A stretch of DNA of 21,885 bases, from the NCBI GenBank assembly GCA_050014815.1, contig JBEKCP010000028.1, positions 1-21,885 of the forward strand, in the 5' to 3' direction. Positions 8,004 to 14,176 of the stretch are shown here, one piece after another (the stretch's first letter is position 1; each line of letters begins with the position of its first letter). Both the position numbers and the translations under genes were made by a program. The notes under the pieces were generated by a model. It ran no database searches and was not told the DNA's origin. It saw only the letters and a program-made list of their open reading frames with translations. The stretch is from JBEKCP01 sp050014815 (lineage in GTDB: Bacteria > Planctomycetota > Planctomycetia > Pirellulales > Thermoguttaceae).

Positions 8004-8110
8004 AGCCCGCGGATCTTCGCCAATGCGACCAGGTGAATAACCCCGGGGGCCAGCTTCGTCACGGCCGCCGTGTACGTGACCGGCTTGCCGTCAAAGGCGA
8101 GTCTTGCCTT
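8004..8110 (-). pseudogene. Internal fragment of the 201-residue unknown gene
   Basis: This stretch translates on the minus strand to KARLAFDGKPVTY followed by VTKLAPGVIHLVALAKI. It matches the middle of the gene at 16034-16639 at 101 of 107 bases. The N-terminal part is not recognisable upstream of 8110 and the C-terminal third is missing. The surrounding frame (8179 down to 7835) is open, but it reads through unrelated sequence and overlaps the LRR gene. It is a remnant. Confidence 0.8.
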
Positions 8111-8462
8111 GCCGGCGTCCACGGGGCGGCCGACAACGCGCAGTCTCCCAGTCGGAACACAGCACGCCGCACCGTTCACAGGGCCTGTCCCATTCGGCCG
8201 GCCAGCTTGAGTTTCTGCGGCTTCGGAGTAAACTGGGGTTAGGCTTTGCCGGTGGAGCGTGTGGTCTGAATTGCGTAAGTGCTTTGCGGTGAATAACTTA
8301 TGGAGGTGACTGGTGGCTGGTGCTGCCCCTGGTCTTCAAAAGCAAATCCGGCCACTCCGTACACTACCCCGAAAATGCGGGAAATGTCGTGTTTTGCGGG
8401 GTCTTATTCACATTGCCGCCGCTTGCTTGTTCACGTGTACAAAGGTGTCAAAATGGAAGCCT

Positions 8463-8480
8463 CGGGTGTACGTACACCCG
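8463..8480. repeat. 18-base perfect palindrome CGGGTGTACGTACACCCG
   Basis: The sequence equals its own reverse complement over all 18 bases. The half-site GTGTAC also occurs just upstream within the near-palindrome at 8429-8442. Two spaced related palindromes look like operator sites for a dimeric regulator, but no regulator gene is nearby. Confidence 0.6.
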
Positions 8481-8504
8481 TTGTAGACTGCCTGCCAGAA
8501 AAGG

Positions 8505-8522
8505 CCCCGGGCCGGCCCGGGG
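8505..8522. repeat. 18-base perfect palindrome CCCCGGGCCGGCCCGGGG
   Basis: This is a second perfect palindrome, all G and C, 24 bases after the first. As RNA it would form a very stable hairpin. No T-tract follows on either strand, so a classical intrinsic terminator is not supported. Confidence 0.55.
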
Positions 8523-8708
8523 GAATGATCTCGGTGGTTTGGGCGGCCACGTCGAGGGGCTGATCGGAGGTCACACCCGGGCGCCAGCGGCGTCACGTCG
8601 AGGCGCGGCTCCGGCTCGCCCCCTGAGCCCCGGTCGAGGCGCCGCCCCCGCTGGTCATCGCTGGCCATGATGATCGGGCCCCCCCGGCAATCCACCCCAG
8701 CAGGCAAC

Positions 8709-9701
8709 TCATCCCTCCCCCTCTTTCGCACCTTGCTTCCGACCCGCTTCTGCCTGGGACCTGATGAAGTCGCGGTTCATCTCCTTGATTTCTTCCTTCA
8801 GGTCGCTCTCGAAGTCAGCGGTGACGATGCCTGCCTCCTGGAGCCTTGCCCATCCCCCTCCATAGACCGTCCGGTTGGGATCGTGCATCCCGATCACAAC
8901 CCGCTTGACCTTCCTCTCTATCAGCCGGCATGCACATGGCAGCTTGGGGTGGTTACGGTTCGTGCATGGCTCCAGTGTTGTGTATACCGTCGCTCCAGCG
9001 ACCGCCACCTCAGGCAGCTTCTTCTCTAGCGCGGTGAACTCCGCGTGGTCCCCTGCCCCCAACTCGCCTCGGTAGGCCCTGGCGAGCACCTCACCGTCCT
9101 TTACAACGACCACACCCACCTTGGGGTGAGTCCGGCCATCCTCTGGTTTGCTCTTTCGCGCCTCTGCGACTGCCATCTCCATGAATTTCCGCTGAAAGTC
9201 AAGGTCTGTCACACGGGTATCAGCGGCCTCGGCAAGCATCATCGTCGGGCCGGCCCCACCGCTCCCATCGCGTTGGTCTTGCAGCAGGTCAGCCACAGTA
9301 GCGGTATCGAGTAGAAGTAAGTCGTCAAGCGTCTTGCCCGCTGTTACGGCGGCGTTGGCGCAGAGTTGCTGCAAGACGATGTCACTGAAAACGCCCGCCC
9401 GTGCGATACAAAGCGTGCGCAGCCGATCTACGGCCGGCCGTTTCTTCAGGCCGCCCGCTTGCTGGGAAGCGCCGGAATAGAACTCGGCGGCAGCCATGGC
9501 ATAGTAGTTGCGAAACGATTGGATGTCGTACGTTTTGCTGGGGTCTTCAATGAAAGCGGACGCCGGCCCCTCGCTCTTCTCCCTGAGTGCGTTAGCTCGG
9601 TCGTTTGTTAAGAAGTAGCCGATTCTATCCTGATCGAAAACGGCAAGCTGTTCGCCGATCCACTTTGCCGGCCCGAAAACCTCGCTGATAAGCCGTTGCA
9701 T
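8709..9701 (-). CDS. RibD-like cytidine/deoxycytidylate deaminase-fold protein with unknown N-terminal domain
   Basis: This is a 330-residue protein. The C-terminal half (about 168-313) is a zinc deaminase domain: HAE at 219-221 supplies the zinc histidine and the proton-shuttling glutamate, and PCTNRNHPKLPC at 245-256 supplies Cys246 and Cys256. VVIGMHDPN follows, as in the RibD/dCMP deaminase branch. Residues 1-165 match nothing I recognise and lack a P-loop. The RibD reductase domain is absent and no riboflavin genes are near, so flavin synthesis is unlikely. Stand-alone deaminases with variable N-terminal domains in accessory regions often modify nucleotides or nucleic acids, sometimes in anti-phage defence; that role is only inferred here. 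ATG 9701 was chosen because an AAAGG motif lies about 10 bases before it; the frame stays open to 9959 over a gene on the other strand. Confidence 0.78.
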   Translation of the reverse strand: MQRLISEVFGPAKWIGEQLAVFDQDRIGYFLTNDRANALREKSEGPASAFIEDPSKTYDIQSFRNYYAMAAAEFYSGASQQAGGLKKRPAVDRLRTLCIARAGVFSDIVLQQLCANAAVTAGKTLDDLLLLDTATVADLLQDQRDGSGGAGPTMMLAEAADTRVTDLDFQRKFMEMAVAEARKSKPEDGRTHPKVGVVVVKDGEVLARAYRGELGAGDHAEFTALEKKLPEVAVAGATVYTTLEPCTNRNHPKLPCACRLIERKVKRVVIGMHDPNRTVYGGGWARLQEAGIVTADFESDLKEEIKEMNRDFIRSQAEAGRKQGAKEGEG

Positions 9702-10197
9702 GATTTCGCCTTTCGTATCGCGTCGCTCCGTCTTGCCGGACGGCGGCGGCGGCGTTGTCTCGCCGGCCCCACCCCTCTCTTCGCTTTCACCGGCCTGGGT
9801 GGCTACCCTCGACACGAACCTCGACCACGCCGCCGCGCGCGGCGCGATCGGGAAGGCCCTTGCCGCGGGCCAGATCACCGCGGCAGAGGCGGGCGCGGCG
9901 CTTGCCGCGTGGGAGAAGAACCGCGCCGCGGGCGCGTCGGACCACCCGAAGTTCACCAAAACCGCCCGCGGGGCCGTCTACTTCTGCTGGGGGAAGTCCG
10001 GGGAAGGCGTTTCCCGCAGCGTGACCACGGACAAGGCGGGCTGGGAACTGCTGGGCAAGACGGCCGCGGAAATCCTCAAGCAGTGGGACAAGATTCCCCT
10101 GTCCAGCACGGCCAAGCTGTCCCCGGAGGAGCGCGAGCGGCGGAAGCAGGCGTACCTGGAGCGGAAGGCGGAGAAGGCGGCCGCGGCGGCGGCCTGA
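9700..10197 (+). CDS. Unknown small protein with charged, alanine-rich C-terminus
   Basis: I do not recognise this frame of up to 165 residues. From about residue 33 it looks like real protein: an alanine-rich helix (ARGAIGKALAAGQITAAEAG), a central segment with aromatic residues (GAVYFCWGKSGEGVSR), then DKAGWELLGKTAAEILKQW. The tail is a basic helix (SPEERERRKQAYLERKAEK) ending in alanines. Residues 1-32 are Ser/Pro/Gly-rich and have no ribosome-binding site. A GTG at 9799 is an equally good start and would leave a 97-base gap to the divergent deaminase gene; with ATG 9700 the two genes share a CATG. It is followed after 94 bases by the zinc-ribbon gene and may be co-transcribed with it. Confidence 0.5.
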   Translation: MISPFVSRRSVLPDGGGGVVSPAPPLSSLSPAWVATLDTNLDHAAARGAIGKALAAGQITAAEAGAALAAWEKNRAAGASDHPKFTKTARGAVYFCWGKSGEGVSRSVTTDKAGWELLGKTAAEILKQWDKIPLSSTAKLSPEERERRKQAYLERKAEKAAAAAA

Positions 10198-10215
10198 TGC
10201 GGGTGCGTGTGGTTC

Positions 10216-10253
10216 CCTACGGCGGGGCGTGTGGCGACGCGCCCCCTCGTAGG
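10216..10253. other. Strong hairpin between two small genes
   Basis: CCTACG (10216-10221) pairs with CGTAGG (10248-10253), and inside it GGGGCG (10224-10229) pairs with CGCCCC (10240-10245) around a 10-base loop. It lies 19 bases after the stop of the preceding gene and 25 bases before the next gene's ribosome-binding site. No T-tract follows. It may be a processing or stability element, or an attenuating stem. Confidence 0.45.
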
Positions 10254-10291
10254 CAATCAGCGGACCTTTACCCCATCAGGAGCTATCCCCC

Positions 10292-10618
10292 ATGCTGTGC
10301 TACTGCGTGCGCTGCCACCGGCCCTTGCCGGCGGAGCGGTGCTCGCGCTGCTTTCCTTCCGAGCCGGAGGACAAGCTGCGCTTTCGGCTGCGGTTCAAGG
10401 CCGCGGCCAAGCCCACGATCGCGCTGACCGAGCGGGGCGACCTGCCGGCCGTGCGCCTGGTGCTGGCGCGGTTCCTGCGCTGCTTGCGGAGCGGCGGCGC
10501 CACGCTGCGCCGCACCTACGCCGGAGCGCGAGTGGCGACCAGCCATTACCGTGCCTGGCAGGTGTACGAGGTAATCCACGCCGGCACTACCTCGCTGGTG
10601 TGGTCGGAAAGCGCATAG
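10292..10618 (+). CDS. Small zinc-ribbon protein
   Basis: This 108-residue protein begins with a four-cysteine cluster CYCVRCHRPLPAERCSRC, in which two CxxC pairs (starting at Cys5 and Cys17) would bind one zinc. The rest is basic (RFRLRFKAAAKP; RLVLARFLRCLRSGG) and ends in a small beta-rich part (HYRAWQVYEVIHAG). That suggests nucleic-acid or protein binding; no named family is recognised. The start is supported by AGGAG at 10278-10282, 9 bases before ATG. A longer frame on the same strand (10207-10638) was rejected because it lacks the cysteine signature and is Ala/Arg/Gly-rich. The stem-rich non-coding region begins right after its stop. Confidence 0.62.
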   Translation: MLCYCVRCHRPLPAERCSRCFPSEPEDKLRFRLRFKAAAKPTIALTERGDLPAVRLVLARFLRCLRSGGATLRRTYAGARVATSHYRAWQVYEVIHAGTTSLVWSESA

Positions 10619-10619
10619 T

Positions 10620-11010
10620 CCCTTCCCGCGGGAAGTAGCCCGGACTACGGGAGCCGGGAGTGCCCGCGCCCAGGGTTTCCAAGCCTCTCCTCGCCTGGCC
10701 AGCGAGGGCAGGCTTCGTAGCCCTTACCGCGACCCGGGCCGCGCCTTCCTAGATTCGACGTTCCGCCTATGGGCTGCGCCTGCGGACGACCAAGGCAACT
10801 GGGTCATCATGTTGCCCTCGGAGTATTGAGCCATTGAACGAGCCGCCCCGGCTACAAGGCGGGGTGCCTGAGCGCTGTCCGTGTCGCTAGCTCCGCGCGG
10901 ATGGGGCCGGGGCGGCTTCTGAGAGTTTCTACGCTACGCTGCGACCAGCCCTCGCCAGTGAGCCGGCCTTGTGCCCTGCCTCCAGTGCTCGTTGGCGCAG
11001 CGTAGCGTTG
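10620..11010 (+). ncRNA. Candidate structured RNA or stem-rich leader upstream of DUF1257
   Basis: No gene fits this 390-base stretch, but six consecutive stems can be drawn. (1) CTTCCCGCGGGAAG at 10622-10635. (2) AAGCCT/AGGCTT with inner CTCGC/GCGAG at 10681-10715. (3) TCCGC/GCGGA extended by CG/CG around a bulged T at about 10759-10784. (4) GGCAAC 10794-10799 with GTTGCC 10811-10816. (5) 12 perfect pairs between 10841-10852 and 10906-10917. (6) 13 perfect pairs between 10931-10943 and 10996-11008. Stems 5 and 6 are longer than expected by chance even at this GC content. Three T-tracts follow at 11056-11098. Strand is assumed from the flanking genes. No known RNA class is recognised; it could also be decayed repeat DNA. 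Confidence 0.35.
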
Positions 11011-11112
11011 AACCTCTCTTCACAGCCTGCCTCCAGGCATCGCCCCGCAGAGCGATTTTTTCAATTATGGCGGGACGATTTTTCGCGGCCGTTTTTTTCA
11101 TCGAGGGTTCCC

Positions 11113-11475
11113 ATGAGCCATCTTGTCACGATCAAGTGTGAGCTGCGCGATCCGGCCGCAATTCGTGCGGCGTGCGTGCGGCTGAAACTGCCGGCACCGG
11201 AGCAGGGCACGCATGACGTGTTCGGCAACGCTGTGACCGGCCTGGCCGTCAAGCTGCCCGACTGGGTTTATCCCGTGGTGATCGACACCGCAACGGGCCA
11301 GGCCCACTACGACAACTACAACGGCTGTTGGGGCGAGCAGAGACATTGGGACGCCTTCAAGCAAGCCTACGCCGTCGAGCGGGCCAAGTTGGAGGCCCGC
11401 AAACACGGGTACGCCGTGCGCGAGCAATCCCTGTCGGACGGTTCGATCCGCCTGACCATCAATCAAGGAGCGTAA
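11113..11475 (+). CDS. DUF1257-family protein
   Basis: This 120-residue protein begins MSHLVTIKCELRDPAAIRAA, the hallmark opening of DUF1257 (the family of plastid Ycf35). The planctomycete features are VTGLAVKLPDWVYPVVID, then a YDNYNGCWGEQRHWDAF stretch and a C-terminal GSIRLTI strand. The biochemical function is unknown. The family is repeatedly found with DUF2997 and AAA ATPases in cyanobacteria, phages and planctomycetes. ATG 11113 is preceded by GAGGG at 11104-11108. It starts a compact trio with the next two genes (3 and 2 bases apart). A longer frame from 10969 runs through the T-tracts and was rejected. Confidence 0.82.
   Translation: MSHLVTIKCELRDPAAIRAACVRLKLPAPEQGTHDVFGNAVTGLAVKLPDWVYPVVIDTATGQAHYDNYNGCWGEQRHWDAFKQAYAVERAKLEARKHGYAVREQSLSDGSIRLTINQGA
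11465..11470 (+). promoter_or_regulatory. Ribosome-binding site deciding a GTG start
   Basis: AAGGAG lies within the end of the DUF1257 gene, 8 bases before GTG 11479. It supports translation of the short DUF2997 gene from a GTG codon. Confidence 0.65.
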
Positions 11476-11478
11476 CGC

Positions 11479-11658
11479 GTGAAGCAGATCATCCTCATCG
11501 TGGCCCCGGACGGGACACCCAAGATCGAGACCCGGGGCGTTCTCGGCCGCGCGTGCCTGGCGGCGAGCAAGTGGCTGGAGAAGGCCCTGGGCGTGGTGGC
11601 CGGCGACAAGCCGACCAAGGAGCAGTTCACCGCGGAACACCAGCAGGCGAGGCAGTAG
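11479..11658 (+). CDS. DUF2997-family small protein
   Basis: This 59-residue protein starts at GTG and ends TAG. The pattern of a beta hairpin (KQIILIVAPDGTPKIET), a glycine turn (RGVLGRACLAASKWLEKALG) and a polar tail is the DUF2997 layout, whose conserved core is a sheet strand followed by a helix with a cysteine. The function is unknown, but the family is the usual partner of DUF1257, which is encoded 3 bases upstream here. The close spacing and the AAGGAG site suggest co-expression and probably a shared complex; the latter is inference. Confidence 0.72.
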   Translation: MKQIILIVAPDGTPKIETRGVLGRACLAASKWLEKALGVVAGDKPTKEQFTAEHQQARQ

Positions 11659-11660
11659 CG

Positions 11661-12068
11661 ATGCAGTTTTCGTTGAGCGTTTCCCCTGCCGGCGAGGCCC
11701 GCTGCCTCTACACGGAGGCGATTGACCTGGTGGCGCTGGGCAGTCCGATGATTGCCCGCGCCTCCAACGTGGAGCCGCTGCCCGATGGTCGGTGGATTGC
11801 CGACCTCGGCTTGGCCGGCGGTCCGATTCTCGGGCCGTTCCCCAAGCGGTCGCACGCCCTGGCGGCTGAAGTCGCGTGGCTGGAAACCAACGTGCTGCGA
11901 CCAAAGGCGGGCAGCCGGGGGATACCTGGAGCTGGTGGCCGTCAAGCCCTCGCCCAACGCCGCCGCCGCGTCCAGCCGAGCAACCCGATGAAACCGGCAC
12001 CGAGGAGGGCCAACGTGGAAGGTTCGGGGGTGGGAGTCACCGTTACGGTCGCATCACCCGTGGTGTAG
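11661..12068 (+). CDS. Small planctomycete accessory protein, 3' end apparently replaced
   Basis: The frame opens 2 bases after the DUF2997 stop. Its first 82 or so residues look authentic and acidic (MQFSLSVSPAGEARCLYTEA; GRWIADLGLAGGPILGPF; HALAAEVAWLETNVL). I recall such short proteins as neighbours of DUF1257/DUF2997 in planctomycetes, but no function is known. After residue 83 or so the frame becomes Arg/Gly/Pro-rich and runs antisense over the C-terminus of the pentapeptide-repeat gene up to a stop at 12068. The natural protein probably ended near 11910-11940 and lost its stop when the neighbouring segment joined. Alternatively the longer product is made as a convergent overlap. Confidence 0.55.
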   Translation: MQFSLSVSPAGEARCLYTEAIDLVALGSPMIARASNVEPLPDGRWIADLGLAGGPILGPFPKRSHALAAEVAWLETNVLRPKAGSRGIPGAGGRQALAQRRRRVQPSNPMKPAPRRANVEGSGVGVTVTVASPVV

Positions 12069-14176
12069 AGTTGCGAGGTATTCCACGAATAACCGCCGGG
12101 CAGATCATTGACGACCTGGGCAAACTGACCGGAGGGGCTGACGCCTGTCCAATTGAACAATTGAAAGCTGTCGCCCACCAGGTTGGCCGGATTGACTCCG
12201 CTCGCAGCGCCCAGTTCCAGGTTGCCGCCGAGCGTGACGGGGATTCCCGAAGCAAAGGAAATCGTCGAGCCCCAGGGGTTGCCGTCAAACTCGAACACAA
12301 GGGACGTTCCTGGATTCATGCTCATCCCGTGGAGGACCTGAATCGGGGCGTTGTCGCCACAGTTGCGGACGAGGAGGGTAGAGTTGGTCGAGTTCAGGCT
12401 CAGCCCCTGGATCGTGCCGTCCGGAAGTATGGTATTGGTGGCGGTGGCCGAGCCGAGAACAAGCCCTTGCGCGCCACGCAGATCAGCCCCCGTCAGGTCG
12501 GCGCCAGTCAGCGTGGCATAACCAACGTTGGCATTGGTCAGCTTAGCATTGCTCAGGTTGGCGTTGGTCAGGTTGGCGAGATAAAAGTTGGCGTTGGCCA
12601 TGTTCTGTCCCGAGAAGTTCCAGCCCGCCAGGTTGGTGCCACCCTTCATGAGGCTCAGGGGACCGCCGAAGAGGATGCCGTGCAAGTCGTTGGCCTTGTA
12701 GCTGGCGGTGCTGTAGAGTTGCGAGGCCGTGAGGTTAGACGCGCTGAAGTCGGTCCCAGCCACGGTGGCCCCTGTCAGGTTGGCGTTGGTCAGTGTGGCG
12801 GAAGAAAAGTTGGCGTTGGTCAGGTTCTGGCCTGCAAAGTTCCAGCCAGTCAGGTCGTTGCCGCTGGCGTCCAAGATGTAGCTCAAAACAATGCCCTGCA
12901 AATTGAGGGCCTTGTAGCTGGCGGTGCTATAGAGTTGCGCGGCGGTGAGGTTGGAGCTGTCGAACCAGGCCCCAGCCACGATGGCCCCCGTCAGGTTGGC
13001 GTTGGTCAGCGTGGCGGACTGAAAATAGGCACCGGTCAGGTTCTGTCCCGAAAAGCTCCAGCCCGTCAAGTTGTAGCTGCACAAGCTGACGCCCTGCAAA
13101 TTGAGGGCCTTGTAGCTGGCGGTGCTATAGAGTTGCGAGGCCGTGAGGTTGGAGCTGTCAAACCAGGCCCCAGCCACGGTGGCCCCCGTCAGGTTGGCGC
13201 TGGTCAGCGTGGCGGACTCAAGACGGGCATTGGTCAGGTTCTGTCCCGAAAAGTTCCAGCCCGTCAGGTTCATGCTGCACAAGCTGATGCCCTGCAAATT
13301 GAGGGCCTTGTAGCTGGCGGTGCTATAGAGTTGCGAGGTTGTGAGGTTAGAGCTGTCAAACCGGGCCCCAGCCACGGTGGCCCCCGTCAGGTTGGCGCTG
13401 GTCAGCGTGGCGGAAGCAAGGTTGGCACCGGTCAGATTCTGGCCTGCAAAGCTCCAGCCCGCCAGGTCGTTGCCGCCTAAGCCGATGCCTTGCGAATTGC
13501 TGGCCTTGTAGCTGGCGGTACTGTAGAGTTGCGAGGTCGTGAGGTTGGAGCCGGTGAAGTCGGCACCAACCACGGTGGCGCCCGTCAGGTTGGTGTTGGT
13601 CAGCGTGCCGCCGCCAAGCTCGGCACCGGTCAGGTTCTGGCCTGCAAAATTCCAGCCCGTCAGGTCATCGCCACCCAAGGAGATGCCGTGCAAATCGTAA
13701 GCCTGGTAACTGGCGGTGCTATAGATTTGCGAGGTCGTGGGGTTAGAGGCGCTGAAGTCGGCCCCGGCCACGGTGGCCTCCGTCAGGTTGGCGTTGGTCA
13801 GCGTGGCGGAATAAAGGGCAGCATTGGTCAGGGTGGCATTGGTCAGGTTCGCACCGGTCAGCGTGGCGCCATCAAAGCAGGCATTGGTCAGGTTGGCGTT
13901 GGTCAGGTTGGCGTTGGTCAGCGTGGAGTAAGAAATGCCGGCGGCAGCCAGATTGGCTCCGATCAAGTAAGCCTGCGTGAGGTCTAGATAATTAAGCGAT
14001 ACATACGGCACTGCGGAAACGCCGCCCCCGCCGGGACACACGACTGACGACTGAACTACGCCTTGAGTTGGATCACTGGGATTAACGTACGCCCACTCAA
14101 AGATGTCCGCCCGCGTTTGCGAAGCCGCCGACATGAACGCCAACACCGAGATGAGGATCTTGAGATTCACCTTCAT
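11942..14176 (-). CDS. Secreted pentapeptide-repeat protein with PEP-CTERM tail
   Basis: This is a 744-residue protein. A signal peptide (MKVNLKILISVLAFMSAASQ) is followed by ADIFEWAYVNPSDPTQGV, an N-terminal motif I associate with exported planctomycete proteins, then runs of A(N/D)Lxx pentapeptides that form a right-handed four-sided beta helix. Between about residues 150 and 570 lie six long repeats of 66-72 residues built on YSTASYKA, GWxFxGQNLT and ATLTxANLTGATVAG. The C-terminus has the PEP-CTERM signal: TPEPSTLALLGAGFIGLLGW then basic residues, so it is probably sorted to the cell surface by an exosortase. ATG 14176 was chosen because it starts the signal peptide and has a GGGGG-like site about 9 bases before it; the frame runs up to 14434 without protein character. 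The function is probably structural or adhesive, by inference. Confidence 0.88.
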   Translation of the reverse strand: MKVNLKILISVLAFMSAASQTRADIFEWAYVNPSDPTQGVVQSSVVCPGGGGVSAVPYVSLNYLDLTQAYLIGANLAAAGISYSTLTNANLTNANLTNACFDGATLTGANLTNATLTNAALYSATLTNANLTEATVAGADFSASNPTTSQIYSTASYQAYDLHGISLGGDDLTGWNFAGQNLTGAELGGGTLTNTNLTGATVVGADFTGSNLTTSQLYSTASYKASNSQGIGLGGNDLAGWSFAGQNLTGANLASATLTSANLTGATVAGARFDSSNLTTSQLYSTASYKALNLQGISLCSMNLTGWNFSGQNLTNARLESATLTSANLTGATVAGAWFDSSNLTASQLYSTASYKALNLQGVSLCSYNLTGWSFSGQNLTGAYFQSATLTNANLTGAIVAGAWFDSSNLTAAQLYSTASYKALNLQGIVLSYILDASGNDLTGWNFAGQNLTNANFSSATLTNANLTGATVAGTDFSASNLTASQLYSTASYKANDLHGILFGGPLSLMKGGTNLAGWNFSGQNMANANFYLANLTNANLSNAKLTNANVGYATLTGADLTGADLRGAQGLVLGSATATNTILPDGTIQGLSLNSTNSTLLVRNCGDNAPIQVLHGMSMNPGTSLVFEFDGNPWGSTISFASGIPVTLGGNLELGAASGVNPANLVGDSFQLFNWTGVSPSGQFAQVVNDLPGGYSWNTSQLYTTGDATVTVTPTPEPSTLALLGAGFIGLLGWTRRRRWARA
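12600..13726 (-). repeat. Tandem repeats of 198 bases inside the pentapeptide gene
   Basis: Units start at 13726, 13528, 13330, 13132, 12934 and 12718. The first four periods are exactly 198 bases (66 codons); the fifth is 216, because 6 residues are inserted after the GIVL segment. The sixth unit is divergent and runs into simple pentapeptide repeats. Units 3 and 4 are the most alike, which points to recent unequal recombination. Confidence 0.85.

Larger units (their letters stand above)
6905..8110. repeat. Decayed inverted copy of the unknown-LRR-helicase cassette
   Basis: This segment is the reverse-orientation counterpart of 16298-17779. Its helicase stub (6905-7039) matches 17645-17779 at 123 of 135 bases by hand count. 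Its distal stub (8004-8110) matches 16298-16404 at 101 of 107 bases. The 24-base spacer before the LRR gene matches at 23 of 24. Outside these points similarity stops abruptly. The LRR gene between the stubs is homologous but much more divergent. Confidence 0.9.
8116..8708. other. Non-coding stretch with palindromes
   Basis: No reading frame here has convincing protein character; the open frames are rich in Arg, Gly and Pro and overlap one another. The stretch holds two perfect 18-base palindromes (8463-8480 and 8505-8522), a near-palindrome at 8429-8442 (TGTTCACGTGTACA, 12 of 14 positions symmetric) and several GTCGAGG motifs between about 8549 and 8640. It lies between the decayed cassette and the 3' end of the deaminase gene, so it may include that gene's terminator or an old element junction. 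Confidence 0.45.

Noticed and set aside
8505..8522. Intrinsic terminator at the G/C palindrome
   Set aside because: The stem is strong but no T-tract follows on either strand.
8408..8731. A 107-codon minus-strand frame over the palindromes
   Set aside because: It is Arg/Gly/Pro-rich, overlaps the end of the deaminase gene, has no ribosome-binding site and resembles no family.
8709..9701. Assignment of the deaminase as RibD of riboflavin synthesis
   Set aside because: The C-terminal reductase domain is absent, a foreign N-terminal domain is present and no other rib gene is near.
10207..10638. A 143-codon frame overlapping the zinc-ribbon gene
   Set aside because: The alternative frame has the CxxC clusters and an AGGAG site; this one has low-complexity Ala/Arg/Gly composition.
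10620..11010. Retron msr-msd, group I/II intron or tmRNA
   Set aside because: There is no reverse transcriptase, no split host gene and no recognisable catalytic core or tRNA-like end.
12600..13726. Regularly spaced repeats as a possible CRISPR array
   Set aside because: The period is 198 bases, units are in frame and encode pentapeptide repeats, and there are no short repeats with unique spacers.
12043..13987. Long plus-strand frames rich in Gly, Val and Gln across the pentapeptide gene
   Set aside because: They are antisense translations of the repeats; the minus strand carries a signal peptide, a beta-helix pattern and a PEP-CTERM tail.
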